This document shows, one piece after another, positions 54,729 to 64,000 of a stretch of DNA of 64,000 nucleotides (position 1 is the stretch's first letter; each line of letters starts with the position of its first letter). Under the pieces are notes generated by a model. The model was given only the letters and a program-made list of their open reading frames with translations. It ran no database searches and was not told the DNA's origin. The stretch spans positions 372,001 through 436,000 of the forward strand of contig NZ_LECU01000007.1 of NCBI RefSeq assembly GCF_001027745.1, written 5' to 3'. Origin of the DNA: Pedobacter sp. BMA (GTDB lineage: Bacteria; Bacteroidota; Bacteroidia; Sphingobacteriales; Sphingobacteriaceae). A program made the translations under genes and the position numbers.

Positions 54729-56159
54729 CTATTCAGCATCCACAGCTTCAGGGGTTTCCCTGCTCTTGTTTTTTATCAGGTAATATATCGGAATACCAAT
54801 CATGGTGATGATTAATCCGGGCCAGGTAAATTTAGGTTTGAAAACAATCAGTAAAATACAAAACGCCAGTCCCATTAAAATATAGATGACAGGCAATACG
54901 GGATACCCAATCGCTTTATAAGGACGTGCGGCATCAGGTCTTTTTTTTCGAAGAATGAAAATCCCAAAAATTGTAAGCATATAAAACATGACCACCACAA
55001 ATGAAATCATATCCAGTAAATCGCCGTACTTTCCGCTTAAACACCATAAACATGCGAACAAACACTGCACCCATAAACCAAATCCAGGAACCGATTTTTG
55101 ATTAAGCGTACCTACTTTTTTAAAGAATAACCCGTCCTTCGCCATCGAATAATATACCCTTGCTCCTGCCATGATTAATCCGTTGTTACATCCAAAAGTA
55201 GAGACCATAATCATGACCGCAATAATCACTGTTCCTGCGGTGCCGAATATATGATTCGCTGCAGAAACTGCAACCCGGTCCTTATCAGCATAGGCAATGT
55301 CGTGCAAAGAAAGTACTCCCGTATACATGATATTGGTTAACAGATAAAGTATGGTAACGATGATGGTACCGAGCGCCAGACTTAAACCAATGTTCCTCGC
55401 CGGGTTTTTGATCTCTCCGGCAATAAACGTAACGTTATTCCAGGAATCACTGCTAAAGATAGAGCCTACCATGGAGATTGCTATTGCACCCACTGCAGCA
55501 ATGGCAGAATAGTTAATATCAGTACCGGTTGACGTTAATCCGGTGAGTTTCCAGGCATCTGCCCAGTTATTTCTCCAGATATCTTTGTCCAGGAGTAACA
55601 GTCCGAAAATGATTAAACCAAAAAGACTTAGTAGTTTGGCTACAGTGAATGTAGTTTGGATGGTTTTACCTCTTTTAACGCCTCTGCTATTGATAAAGGT
55701 AAGCAATACAATAACTGCAATTGATAGAAGCTGTGCCGGTGAAACAGATAAAAAACCCAGATCAATGGCAACCAGTTCCTCACTGAATGCGGGTATGAGG
55801 TAAGCGGTAAATTTTGCAAAAGCTACACCCACTGCTGCAATAGTTGCTGTTTGAATCACGGTGAAAAAGCTCCATCCATATAAAAAGCTTACCAGTGGAT
55901 TATAAGCCTCCTTTAGATAGACATATTGGCCTCCTGCTTTAGGATACATAGCACTCAGCTCACCATAGCTTAATGCTGCAGTAAGTGTCATAAATCCGGT
56001 GATGAGCCATACCACCATCAACCAGCCTGCACTCCCTACGTTGCGGGTAATATCGGCACTTACAATAAAAATACCCGAGCCGATCATGCTGCCCGCAACC
56101 AGCATGGTAGCATCTATAAGTTTAAGTGAGGGTTTGAAATGTTCAGAATTTTCGTCCAT
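54729..56159 (-). CDS. APC-family amino acid permease
   Basis: A 476-residue inner-membrane protein with 12 hydrophobic segments. TM1 has the APC ligand-binding GSMIGSGIF motif (LVAGSMIGSGIFIVSADITR); TM6 has FSSDSWNNVTFIAGEIKNPA, the family's region for substrate contact. It looks like the LAT-type exchangers common in Bacteroidota. Position between the AraC regulator and the S9 peptidase suggests uptake of proline, hydroxyproline or dipeptide products. It starts 121 bp from the AraC gene stop, so it may have its own promoter. Confidence 0.9.
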   Translation of the reverse strand: MDENSEHFKPSLKLIDATMLVAGSMIGSGIFIVSADITRNVGSAGWLMVVWLITGFMTLTAALSYGELSAMYPKAGGQYVYLKEAYNPLVSFLYGWSFFTVIQTATIAAVGVAFAKFTAYLIPAFSEELVAIDLGFLSVSPAQLLSIAVIVLLTFINSRGVKRGKTIQTTFTVAKLLSLFGLIIFGLLLLDKDIWRNNWADAWKLTGLTSTGTDINYSAIAAVGAIAISMVGSIFSSDSWNNVTFIAGEIKNPARNIGLSLALGTIIVTILYLLTNIMYTGVLSLHDIAYADKDRVAVSAANHIFGTAGTVIIAVMIMVSTFGCNNGLIMAGARVYYSMAKDGLFFKKVGTLNQKSVPGFGLWVQCLFACLWCLSGKYGDLLDMISFVVVMFYMLTIFGIFILRKKRPDAARPYKAIGYPVLPVIYILMGLAFCILLIVFKPKFTWPGLIITMIGIPIYYLIKNKSRETPEAVDAE

Positions 56160-56280
56160 AGAGTTGATTACCAGGATCAGTACATCAGGTCAATAGACAG
56201 ATGCATTGAGTAAAAAATTGACAACAGCCTAGCCATCCATTTAAGAAATGGCTTCATTTATTATCACGAACTAGTTGAAG

Positions 56281-57183
56281 TTAACTACCTACAAGACTCA
56301 CTCTGCTTACATTGTTATAATTGTCAATGTATGCCCGGGGTGATTGTCCGATGATGCTTTTGAATACCCTGTTAAAATTAGTGATGCTGTTGAAGCCTGC
56401 CTTATAGGCTACTCCGGAAATACAGTCTGCTTTTTCGCCGGATATGAGGCTTTTACAGGCATCGTTGATACGAACTTCATTCAGGAACGACACAAAAGTA
56501 TGGCCCGTATGCTTCTTAAAATAACGACAAAATGCCTGAGGTGTCATAAATGCGGCATTGGCCACATCTTCCAGTGAGATCTGGTTGTTGTAATTTTCAG
56601 TGATAAAGTTGATGATTTTACTTAACCTCATCCCCTCATTTTCCGAAACGTTCGATGAATAAAGATCTGAACAGAGGGGTTCAACATTTTCATTCAATTC
56701 CTGAAGTCCGTTAACCAGTTTCAAAAAGTTAAACAGTACATCAACGCCCGATGCCCGGTACACACTAAACATTTTCGCAGCAATTTCCTTGGCCAGTTTT
56801 TCGGGAACCTTAAAACCGTGCTTGTTTTTAGTAAGAAAAGCGCTGGCCATTTTCATTTCCGGAAGGGCAAACAAAGCAGCTAATGCACCACTCGCATTAA
56901 AATAAATTGAACAGGCTTTTACAGATTTGTGCTCATCCCCCGAAAAATACTCGGGATTACTCTTAAAAAGGTGGGGAAGTTTGGCTCCGATTAGAAATAC
57001 ATCACCAGAACGGAAGGCATGCATATCATTTCCAGCGATTAAGGTACCTTCTCCCTTTTCAATGTAAGTGATTTGCCACTCATCATGACGGTGCAAATAC
57101 TGATAAAAATAAGGCAGTTCAATATGTTCTGAAATAACACTCTTATCATCTGGAACGAGCATGGTAAACGGTAGTACTTTCAT
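56281..57183 (-). CDS. AraC-type transcription regulator
   Basis: A 300-residue regulator. The first 170 residues are a cupin-type sensing domain (HLHDEWQITYIEKGEGTLIA-like region, GDVFLIGAKLPHLF). Two HTH motifs close the protein: ISLEDVANAAFMTPQAFCRY and DCISGVAYKAGFNSITNFNR, then the family's end FKSIIGQSPRAYID. It lies between the dehydrogenase of hydroxyproline breakdown and the permease, so it is the probable activator of this set. The inducer could be a hydroxyproline isomer; this is an inference. Confidence 0.92.
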   Translation of the reverse strand: MKVLPFTMLVPDDKSVISEHIELPYFYQYLHRHDEWQITYIEKGEGTLIAGNDMHAFRSGDVFLIGAKLPHLFKSNPEYFSGDEHKSVKACSIYFNASGALAALFALPEMKMASAFLTKNKHGFKVPEKLAKEIAAKMFSVYRASGVDVLFNFLKLVNGLQELNENVEPLCSDLYSSNVSENEGMRLSKIINFITENYNNQISLEDVANAAFMTPQAFCRYFKKHTGHTFVSFLNEVRINDACKSLISGEKADCISGVAYKAGFNSITNFNRVFKSIIGQSPRAYIDNYNNVSRVSLVGS

Positions 57184-57395
57184 CTGAGCTTGGTTGGTTT
57201 AGGTTTGTTGATTATGGAATGAATTTAAGGATTTTAACTCAAAAACATAAAAAATCAGCTAATAAGGTTAAAATACGGTCAACATATGCTAATATCTTAA
57301 TGAAACTAACAACTGCGCAAGAACTTCACTCCATTCAACTAACTACCTATCAAACATTTACAGCAAAAAAAACAACAGCTTTAGTTGCAACATCA

Positions 57396-58637
57396 CTAGC
57401 GGGTTACCGCGAAAGCATTCAATGGCATTGATGTTTGAGTTTCCGAAATGATTTCGCTTACCAATAATCCGGTTGCTGGCCCGAGGCTTAAACCCATCAT
57501 CCCATGGCCGGTTGCAATGATCAGATTTTTTCTATGCGCACTTCTTCCAATATAGGGTAAACCATCAGGTGACGATGGACGGAAACCATACCAGATCTCT
57601 TTTTCATGAGGGAGTACGGGCTTTAAATCAGGAAAATATTTAGGAACAGATTCAACGATTCCCCTTACTCTCTGCATATTTACCCGCGAATTGATCTTGT
57701 CGAGTTCCATTGTTCCGCCATAGCGAATACTGCCGTTCATTGGCGTTATGGCTACTCTCGCTTCACAAAGCAGCGCTGGAATAGTTAAGCGGCCTTCAGG
57801 TTCATGCTCCATAAAAGAATAACCTTTCCCGGGCATGAGTGAAATATTTTGTCCAGCCATTTTGGCTACCGCCGGCGACCAGGAACCTGTAGCCACTACA
57901 AACTGATCGGCTTCGAAAACTTTTTCACCAGCATACACACGGATAATCTGATCATTGATCGATTCTATTTTGGTTACTTCTGTGTTTCTAAAAATTTCCA
58001 CGCCATTGGTAGTTAAATAAGTAAGCAGAGCGTTCATCAATTTAGCAGGATACAGGTGTGCATCGCAACGGTAATGCACGGCACCTAAAACATCCAGTGC
58101 AAGGTTTGGCTGTAACGCTTTACATTCACCGGGCGATAATACGGCCATATCTAAACCGAGTGCTGTGGCTTTTTCAGCCAGATGTGCTTCTTCTTCTCCT
58201 GCCTGATCGGTTTTATAAAATGCCAGAATGCCATTACGGATGAGTTCAAACTCAAATTCAGGCGTAGCAGCAAGCTCCTCATACATTTTTTTACTCAGTA
58301 AAGAAAGATCCCTCAATGGAATCGCAGCTGCGTCAACATGCTTCTGATTTGCATTTTTCATGAACTTCAAACCCCAGTTGATCAAACTGCCATTTAAAGA
58401 TGGGCGTACGTAAAACGGACTTTTACTGTTAAACATCCAACGAATCCCCTGACTGATCATTCCGGGAGCAGCTAAAGGTACAAAGTGACTTGGCACAATC
58501 ATCCCTGCATTACCAAAGGAGCAATTATCAGTAATATCACCCTTATCGAGAACCGTCACTTGATAACCCTTTTTAGTCAGGTAGTAAGCCGAAGTTAATC
58601 CAACAATTCCCCCACCTATAATTAAAACTTTTGCCAT
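57396..58637 (-). CDS. FAD D-amino-acid dehydrogenase, likely D-hydroxyproline dehydrogenase
   Basis: A 413-residue flavoprotein of the DadA type. The FAD-binding start is IIGGGIVGLTSAYYLTKKGY, with DKG after the second strand; IIATGHGMMGLSLGPATG is the closing flavin motif. Such enzymes oxidise D-amino acids and pass electrons to the respiratory chain. In hydroxyproline breakdown it would turn cis-4-hydroxy-D-proline into 1-pyrroline-4-hydroxy-2-carboxylate. It stands 66 bp after the epimerase gene, which supports that role over D-alanine. A DadA role is the alternative. Confidence 0.87.
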   Translation of the reverse strand: MAKVLIIGGGIVGLTSAYYLTKKGYQVTVLDKGDITDNCSFGNAGMIVPSHFVPLAAPGMISQGIRWMFNSKSPFYVRPSLNGSLINWGLKFMKNANQKHVDAAAIPLRDLSLLSKKMYEELAATPEFEFELIRNGILAFYKTDQAGEEEAHLAEKATALGLDMAVLSPGECKALQPNLALDVLGAVHYRCDAHLYPAKLMNALLTYLTTNGVEIFRNTEVTKIESINDQIIRVYAGEKVFEADQFVVATGSWSPAVAKMAGQNISLMPGKGYSFMEHEPEGRLTIPALLCEARVAITPMNGSIRYGGTMELDKINSRVNMQRVRGIVESVPKYFPDLKPVLPHEKEIWYGFRPSSPDGLPYIGRSAHRKNLIIATGHGMMGLSLGPATGLLVSEIISETQTSMPLNAFAVTR

Positions 58638-58703
58638 TGATGTAGTGATACGTAAAAGCCAATGGCGATAAACGGGCCATTGGCGAATAATAAATTAGTT
58701 TAA

Positions 58704-59705
58704 TTAGATCACCTGGAATCCGAAAGCATACGGATCGTCTTCAGCATCTATTTTTATGGTATTGTAACCATATACCTTTGCCCAACCCTCCACACTTGGT
58801 ATAATGGCTGTAATGCCATTTAACTCAACCACCTCCTCCACTCGTCCGGTAAACTTACTACCGATGAAACTTTCATGTATAAAATCTTCACCTTGTTTCA
58901 ACTTACCTTTAGCATGCCATTGTGCCATACGTGCAGATGTACCTGTTCCGCAAGGTGAGCGATCAATGGCTTTATCTCCATAGAAAACAGCATTGCGGGC
59001 AGTAGATGTAGGGTCCAGGGTTTTACCGGTCCACAATACGTGGCTGCAGCCATTAATTGTCGGATCGAGCGGATGAATAAAACTGTACTGCTCATTGATT
59101 CGTTTACGGATGGTTTGACTCCAGGTAATCAACTGAGCAGCAGTATAATTTTCCAGGCCTGGGAAATTTTCCTGTGGATCTACGATTGCATAAAAATTAC
59201 CTCCGTAGGCCACATCAAAAGTTAACAGACCCAGATCAGGGCATTCCACTTCAAGGCTTTCTGCGGCCAGGTAGGAAGCCACATTTTTCAGTTTAACTGA
59301 TTTTACTTTCTTTCCTTCCTGTTTATACTCAATGTGAACTAAACCGGCCGGTGCCTCCATACGAATAACACCAGGAATGTGGGGCTGTATGAGTCCTTCT
59401 TCTATCGCAATCGTAATCGTGCCAATGGTTCCATGTCCGCACATAGGTAAACAACCACTTGTTTCGATAAACAATACTGCTACATCATTTTGAGGATCGT
59501 GAGGTGGGTATAGAATACTTCCCGACATCATATCATGACCACGTGGTTCAAACATTAAGCCCGTTCTGATCCAGTCGTACTCTTTTAAAAAATGCTGGCG
59601 CTTTTCGCTCATATTAGAGCCATTAAGCTGAGGGCCACCACCTGCAACCAGTCTTACCGGATTACCGCAGGTATGGGCGTCGACGCAAAAGAAAGTTTTA
59701 CTCAT
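58704..59705 (-). CDS. 4-hydroxyproline 2-epimerase (proline racemase family)
   Basis: A 333-residue protein of the proline racemase family. Both catalytic cysteines are present: LPMCGHGTIG and SPCGTGTSARM, so it is an epimerase or racemase and not the trans-3-hydroxyproline dehydratase, in which one Cys is replaced. It interconverts trans-4-hydroxy-L-proline and cis-4-hydroxy-D-proline. The ATG overlaps the stop of the aldehyde dehydrogenase gene by 8 bp. The neighbours for the following steps favour hydroxyproline over proline as the substrate. Confidence 0.92.
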   Translation of the reverse strand: MSKTFFCVDAHTCGNPVRLVAGGGPQLNGSNMSEKRQHFLKEYDWIRTGLMFEPRGHDMMSGSILYPPHDPQNDVAVLFIETSGCLPMCGHGTIGTITIAIEEGLIQPHIPGVIRMEAPAGLVHIEYKQEGKKVKSVKLKNVASYLAAESLEVECPDLGLLTFDVAYGGNFYAIVDPQENFPGLENYTAAQLITWSQTIRKRINEQYSFIHPLDPTINGCSHVLWTGKTLDPTSTARNAVFYGDKAIDRSPCGTGTSARMAQWHAKGKLKQGEDFIHESFIGSKFTGRVEEVVELNGITAIIPSVEGWAKVYGYNTIKIDAEDDPYAFGFQVI

Positions 59706-61284
59706 CTGGGAGGATTATTTTCTGATCAACTGTTCTGTAAATACCAAGTGGATTACCGTCCTTCAACTCATCGGGCAATAAATCCTGATCCCAGTCCTGG
59801 TAAGACAGGGGCCTTACGAAACGATAAACCGCAGTTGACCCTACTGAGGTAAAGCGGCTGTCGTTTGTGGCCGGGAACGGACCTCCATGCTGCATGGCTG
59901 CACAAACTTCCACTCCGGTTGGAACCCCGTTCAATATAATACGGCCGGTCTTTTCGGTCAATATATGAATGAGATCTTTATAGTCTGATAGCTCCTGATC
60001 CGCGGCCATTAATGTTGCCGTAAGCTGCCCCTCAAGTGCAGCAACAACCTCCGAAAGTTGTGCCACATCATCGGCCACAACCAATAACGAATAGGGACCG
60101 AAAATTTCCTCTCTGAGCCTCGGATTGTTAATAAAATCCTTTGCTTTCACCTGTGCCACTCTGGCTTCTGATTGATTTTTAAGCGACTCATTTTTAATGC
60201 CTGATACTGCCAGGATTTCAACTCCGGTTTCGCTGCCCACTTCCTCTGAAAGTTTGCTGTAATTGGCGGCAATCCCAGGAGTAAGCATAGTTGCAGAAGG
60301 TATAATTTCAATTGCTGAAGCCAGAACAGCTTTAAACTGTTCAAGCCGGGGAGATTGAATAGCCAGCATAAGTCCGGGATTGGTACAAAACTGACCTGCT
60401 CCAAGTGTAATGGATGCAGCATATTTTTTAGCCAGTTCTTCTGCCTGCTGCTCAATTGCCTTTGGTAAAAAGATTACAGGATTAATACTTCCCATTTCTG
60501 CAAAAACAGGTATAGGTTGTGCTCTCTCCTGCGCCATATTAACCAACGCCATACCTCCTTTGAAAGAGCCCGTAAAAGTTACCGCTTTTGTTAAGGGATG
60601 TTTAACCAGCGCAGCGCCTATTTGATATTCATCGTCATACAACATGGAAAATACCCCCTTGGGCATTGCGGTTTTTTCCACCGCCCTGCTTATTGCTCCT
60701 GCAACCATGGCACTCGTTCCGTAATGTGCCGGATGGGCTTTAACAACAACCGGACAACCCGATGCCAAAGCAGAAGCGGTATCACCACCAGCTACAGAAA
60801 ACGCCAGGGGAAAATTACTTGCGCCGAAAACTACCACAGGTCCTACAGGGATAAGCATTCTCCTGATGTCCGGTTTTGGTAGCGGCAGCCTGTCGGCTTG
60901 ACCATGATCGATGATCGCGTTTACCCATGAACCTTCCGATACCAGATTGGCAAACAACCTGAGCTGCCCCGTTGTACGGCCAACCTCCCCTTGTAATCTT
61001 GCCAGAGGTAAACCACTTTCAGCCGAAGCCCTGGCTACCAGTACATCGCCTAATAGCGCAATCTCATCGGCAATGGCGTTTAAAAACAACGCTTTTTTAT
61101 CTTTATGGATGTTTCGGTAAACCTTAAATGCAGATGTTGCAGCTTCGAGGGCTTCATCCACCAAAGTTTCGTTGGCTTTCGAAAAGGTACCTTCAAGCAC
61201 CGATCCCGTAGCAGCGTCAAGTGCCTGAAGATTCTTTTCAGCAACGTCAACATATTCCGCTGCTACTATATTTTTTCCGTTCAT
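59698..61284 (-). CDS. Aldehyde dehydrogenase, likely 2-oxoglutarate semialdehyde dehydrogenase
   Basis: A 528-residue ALDH. The nucleophile Cys is in GAGQFCTNPG and the Glu in VFAEMGSINPVI; the nucleotide region has VFGASNFPLAFSVAGGDTAS. The last features, with ASNFPLAFS and LNGVPTGVEVC, belong to the NADP-type ketoglutarate semialdehyde dehydrogenase group. It would convert 2-oxoglutarate semialdehyde, the product of the deaminase, to 2-oxoglutarate. It starts 14 bp after the deaminase gene and overlaps the epimerase gene, so the three are one operon. Confidence 0.9.
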   Translation of the reverse strand: MNGKNIVAAEYVDVAEKNLQALDAATGSVLEGTFSKANETLVDEALEAATSAFKVYRNIHKDKKALFLNAIADEIALLGDVLVARASAESGLPLARLQGEVGRTTGQLRLFANLVSEGSWVNAIIDHGQADRLPLPKPDIRRMLIPVGPVVVFGASNFPLAFSVAGGDTASALASGCPVVVKAHPAHYGTSAMVAGAISRAVEKTAMPKGVFSMLYDDEYQIGAALVKHPLTKAVTFTGSFKGGMALVNMAQERAQPIPVFAEMGSINPVIFLPKAIEQQAEELAKKYAASITLGAGQFCTNPGLMLAIQSPRLEQFKAVLASAIEIIPSATMLTPGIAANYSKLSEEVGSETGVEILAVSGIKNESLKNQSEARVAQVKAKDFINNPRLREEIFGPYSLLVVADDVAQLSEVVAALEGQLTATLMAADQELSDYKDLIHILTEKTGRIILNGVPTGVEVCAAMQHGGPFPATNDSRFTSVGSTAVYRFVRPLSYQDWDQDLLPDELKDGNPLGIYRTVDQKIILPDE

Positions 61285-61298
61285 ATTTGGCTTTTAAA

Positions 61299-62216
61299 CT
61301 ATTTACCCCAGCTACCAGCAGGCAATTGAGGGCGAACAGCCAATGCATCGTTAATAATTTTCATCACTTTTTCACGCTCTGCACCCTCTACTGCTAAACG
61401 TGGCGCGCGGACGGTTTCTGTTCCTAAACCAGTTGCCTTTTCAGCCATTTTGATGTACTGCACTAATTTCGGGTGTATGTCAAGCTCAAGTACCGGAAGA
61501 AACCAACGGTAAATAGTTAAGGCTTCAGCAATGCGGTTTTGTTTAACCAGCCTGAATATGGCGACTGTTTCTTTTGGAAAGGCATCTACCAGACCAGCAA
61601 CCCAACCATCTGCTCCCATCACAATGCTTTCCATAGCAAGCGGATCTACACCGGTAAAAATCTTGAAACGATCGCCAAAGCGATTAATCAAACGGGTTAC
61701 GTTAGATACATCCCTGGTTGACTCTTTAATAGCCTGAATATTATCATACTTGGTTAACACCTCGAACATATCGAGAGTAACTTCAATTTTATAATCTACA
61801 GGGTTGTTGTAAATCATTATCGGCAAAGATGTGCTTTCGGCAATGGCGCCGAAAAATGCAAGCGTTTCATCTGCCGCAGCATTATAACGCATTGGCGGAA
61901 GTAACATCAAACCGTTAGCACCAAGCGACTCTGCTCTCTGTGCCACTTCAATACCTTTTTTTGTAGTCGATTCCGCTATATTTAATAGAACAGGAACCCT
62001 TCCAGCAACAACTTCCAGGGTGTGCGACAAAAGACTGAATTTTTCATCTTCGGTTAAAACGCTTGCTTCACCAAGTGAACCGCCAAGAATAATTCCCTCG
62101 GCTCCTGCCTCAAGCTGCGCTTCAATATTTAAGTCGAATGTTTCGAAATCCAACTCATCATTTGCTGTAAATTTAGTGGTAACAGCAGGAAAAACCCCAG
62201 TCCATTTTATACTCAT
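61299..62216 (-). CDS. DapA-family protein, likely 1-pyrroline-4-hydroxy-2-carboxylate deaminase
   Basis: A 305-residue DHDPS-fold protein. It starts MSIKWTGVFPAVTTKFTAND; YNNPVDYKIEV holds the conserved Tyr and IQAIKESTRDVS the Schiff-base Lys. It is the first gene of the hydroxyproline operon, so it fits the deaminase that turns 1-pyrroline-4-hydroxy-2-carboxylate into 2-oxoglutarate semialdehyde plus ammonia. It is distinct in sequence from the DapA-type protein at the window's left edge. The 206 bp upstream should hold the operon promoter. Confidence 0.9.
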   Translation of the reverse strand: MSIKWTGVFPAVTTKFTANDELDFETFDLNIEAQLEAGAEGIILGGSLGEASVLTEDEKFSLLSHTLEVVAGRVPVLLNIAESTTKKGIEVAQRAESLGANGLMLLPPMRYNAAADETLAFFGAIAESTSLPIMIYNNPVDYKIEVTLDMFEVLTKYDNIQAIKESTRDVSNVTRLINRFGDRFKIFTGVDPLAMESIVMGADGWVAGLVDAFPKETVAIFRLVKQNRIAEALTIYRWFLPVLELDIHPKLVQYIKMAEKATGLGTETVRAPRLAVEGAEREKVMKIINDALAVRPQLPAGSWGK

Positions 62217-62422
62217 GGTATATTATATAATTGATTTAGTTTAAAATTCTAATCTGTGGAGATGACTCATTCAATTTTGACAATCACCTTTTATAATAAT
62301 TGATGTGATTGATTTAATATCAAAGTTAAAGGATCAGCTTTCCAGAATATTATAGGATTTTAACCAATATCAACTATAAATACGCCAGTTAAAACTAATA
62401 TATAAGAGGTTTTTAGAAACCA

Positions 62423-64000
62423 TTATTTAGCTGGTTTTACCTGTACGTAATACATGAATTCGATGGCTTCTTTATTGAATAATTTTTGCTGATCACCAGT
62501 AATAGCTGCCTGTTTCCATTTTGTTGACGGATTGATCTTAAGTGTTTTAACACCATCCGTTTTCAATACCAGCGGAAGATTAAAACCTTCAACACAATGG
62601 GTGTATCTGAAAAACACTTTCCCATCTTTCAGGTAAAACTCAAAATTGGGTATTTGAACAGTTCTAAGGTATTGATTAAACACAGGGGAATAGTTGAATC
62701 CTGTTTTTTTCGAAATGAAGTTTTCTATTTGTTGGGTAGTTACCGTTTTATGGTAAAAGGTTGAATTCAATCCCCTTAATACTGATCTGAATAATTCATC
62801 ATTATTCAGGCCATGCCGGATAGATTGCAACATGTTCCCACCTTTGGGATACATATCTCCACTGCCTTGTGCATTAACACCATAAGCCGGAATAATCGTT
62901 TTATCATTTCGAATGCCTTTACGGATACCAAAATTATATTCATTCCCAGCCTGCTCACCAAAAGTATAATCTACAAATAAGGTTTCACTATAATTAGTAA
63001 AGCCCTCATGAACCCACATATCGGCAAGGTCGTTTGTGGTAATATTATTCCCGAACCATTCATGCCCGCTTTCGTGTATGATAATAAAATCCCATTTCAT
63101 ACCCCATCCGTAGCCAGATGCATCCCTGCCGCGGTAACCAAATTTATAACCATTGCCATATGAAACAGCTGATTGGTGTTCCATACCTGTATGCGAAGCA
63201 TCAATCAGCTGGTAACCATCTTCGTAAAAAGGATAAGGTCCAAACCAATGCTCCAGCGCTTTCATCATTTTATGCACCTGATCCGGCATATAGGATTTAG
63301 CTTTAGGATCGTTGTAATCCAGCACCCAGTAGTTAATGTCTAAAGGTCCTTTCTCTCCCGGATATACCTCGTTAAAATTGACATATTTTCCAATGTATGG
63401 AATCAGACAATAGTTACTGATGGGGTTAATTACGTTGTATTGATAGCTTGTTGTTCCATCCGGGTTGGCTTTTTTATATCGCAGCCTCCCGTTCGCTATG
63501 GCCACCAAACTATCAGGAACTGTCATTGTAAGCGAGGCACCTTTGTCGGGTTCATCACTTTGGTGGTCTTTATTTGGGTACCAGACCGAGGCACCCAGTC
63601 CCTGACAAGCAACTGTCATCCATGGCCGGCCAAGTGAATCGGTTGTAAAAATAAAACCCCCATCCCATGGCGCACGGATAGCCTGATGAACTTTTCCATG
63701 GTAAAAGATATGAATGTTGTTTGTAGTGGAGAGTTTCTGAGCGGGAACGTTGATGTACCACACGGAACCTGCATGTTCAAATCTTAATTTGGATGCACCG
63801 TTGTAGAGTACACTATCAATAACTAAGGGCTGTTGCAAATCAATCTGCATACGTGTGGCCCCGCTATTTTGCCGAACCACTTTGTACACAATCTTGTTAT
63901 CGCCAGCAATGCTCTTATCATTGTAATCTGGTTTAACACTCAGTTCGTAACGCTGCACATCCCACCAGCTACGTTCGGCATTTAAACTCCCGCGAAGTGT
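62423..64000 (-). CDS. M1 family aminopeptidase, N-terminus outside window
   Basis: The reverse strand is open up to the window edge; the part seen (about 525 residues, beginning TLRGSLNAERSWWD) lacks the signal peptide and first strands. The zinc site is complete: HESGHEWFGNNI followed 18 residues later by the Glu in WVHEGFTNYSE, as in M1 metallopeptidases. The usual substrate loop GMEHQSAV is also present. It removes amino acids from peptide N-termini. It is upstream of the hydroxyproline operon on the same strand, with a gap of 206 bp, and fits peptide use there. Confidence 0.9.
   Translation of the reverse strand, partial: TLRGSLNAERSWWDVQRYELSVKPDYNDKSIAGDNKIVYKVVRQNSGATRMQIDLQQPLVIDSVLYNGASKLRFEHAGSVWYINVPAQKLSTTNNIHIFYHGKVHQAIRAPWDGGFIFTTDSLGRPWMTVACQGLGASVWYPNKDHQSDEPDKGASLTMTVPDSLVAIANGRLRYKKANPDGTTSYQYNVINPISNYCLIPYIGKYVNFNEVYPGEKGPLDINYWVLDYNDPKAKSYMPDQVHKMMKALEHWFGPYPFYEDGYQLIDASHTGMEHQSAVSYGNGYKFGYRGRDASGYGWGMKWDFIIIHESGHEWFGNNITTNDLADMWVHEGFTNYSETLFVDYTFGEQAGNEYNFGIRKGIRNDKTIIPAYGVNAQGSGDMYPKGGNMLQSIRHGLNNDELFRSVLRGLNSTFYHKTVTTQQIENFISKKTGFNYSPVFNQYLRTVQIPNFEFYLKDGKVFFRYTHCVEGFNLPLVLKTDGVKTLKINPSTKWKQAAITGDQQKLFNKEAIEFMYYVQVKPAK

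Noticed and set aside
57219..57431. 70-codon plus-strand frame in the AraC/dehydrogenase gap
   Set aside because: It is AT-rich, overlaps the end of the dehydrogenase gene on the other strand, and shows no ribosome site or family.

Overview
The window looks like a chromosomal segment of a Bacteroidota bacterium of the Sphingobacteriaceae, most like Pedobacter. The grounds are the polysaccharide-degrading enzymes, an L-fucose oxidation route of the Bacteroidota type, a Nudix-derived sugar regulator, a TTTG-N19-TAnnTTTG promoter in front of tRNA-Lys, and a tRNA gene without an encoded CCA. The genus is an inference; no rRNA or marker gene is present.

Layout. (1) 1-14.7 kb, minus strand: a tightly packed carbohydrate operon holding a DapA-type aldolase (cut by the window edge), a sodium:solute symporter, and five secreted glycan enzymes: GH2 with a malectin-like part, GH95, GH28, an (alpha/alpha)6-barrel hydrolase and an alpha-glucuronidase-like protein. 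(2) 15-19.1 kb, plus strand: SDR dehydrogenase, 2,4-diketo-3-deoxy-fuconate hydrolase-like FAH protein, sugar mutarotase, lactonase-type amidohydrolase and an FMN L-lactate dehydrogenase. Together they fit oxidative L-fucose catabolism to pyruvate plus L-lactate and on to pyruvate; the dehydratase step is not in the window. (3) 19.3-21.4 kb: an aldose 1-epimerase lipoprotein and a Nudix/winged-helix sugar regulator with a damaged Nudix box.

(4) 21.5-35.7 kb: a genomic island in the 3' end of tRNA-Lys(TTT). It is bounded by an 18-bp att-like repeat (one mismatch) at 21571-21588 and 35688-35705, with CGGTGAG-type repeats inside both ends. The integrase has lost its catalytic C-terminus and an HsdR gene is reduced to a frameshifted stub. 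The cargo is defence-like: a PD-(D/E)XK-type protein, a TOPRIM-type protein facing a 1012-residue HD plus Hsp90-like ATPase protein, a phospholipase-D-like protein, an overlapping pair whose second member carries a HEPN RNxxxH motif, and a 30-residue membrane peptide followed by a terminator. This is the best candidate for an undescribed system here.

(5) 35.8-50.1 kb: mixed genes: Fic with a repeated promoter motif, SRPBCC, a small membrane protein, DUF92, an orphan contractile tail sheath protein, an XRE regulator opposite an operon of an HTH protein and a SWIM-SNF2 ATPase, a Cof-type phosphatase, and katG. (6) 50.1-64 kb, minus strand: FUSC protein, DPP-IV-type S9 peptidase, APC permease, AraC regulator and a 4-hydroxyproline catabolic set (D-amino-acid/hydroxyproline dehydrogenase, hydroxyproline 2-epimerase, ketoglutarate semialdehyde dehydrogenase, DapA-type deaminase), preceded by an M1 aminopeptidase that runs off the right edge. 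This set fits use of proline/hydroxyproline-rich peptides such as collagen or plant extensin fragments.
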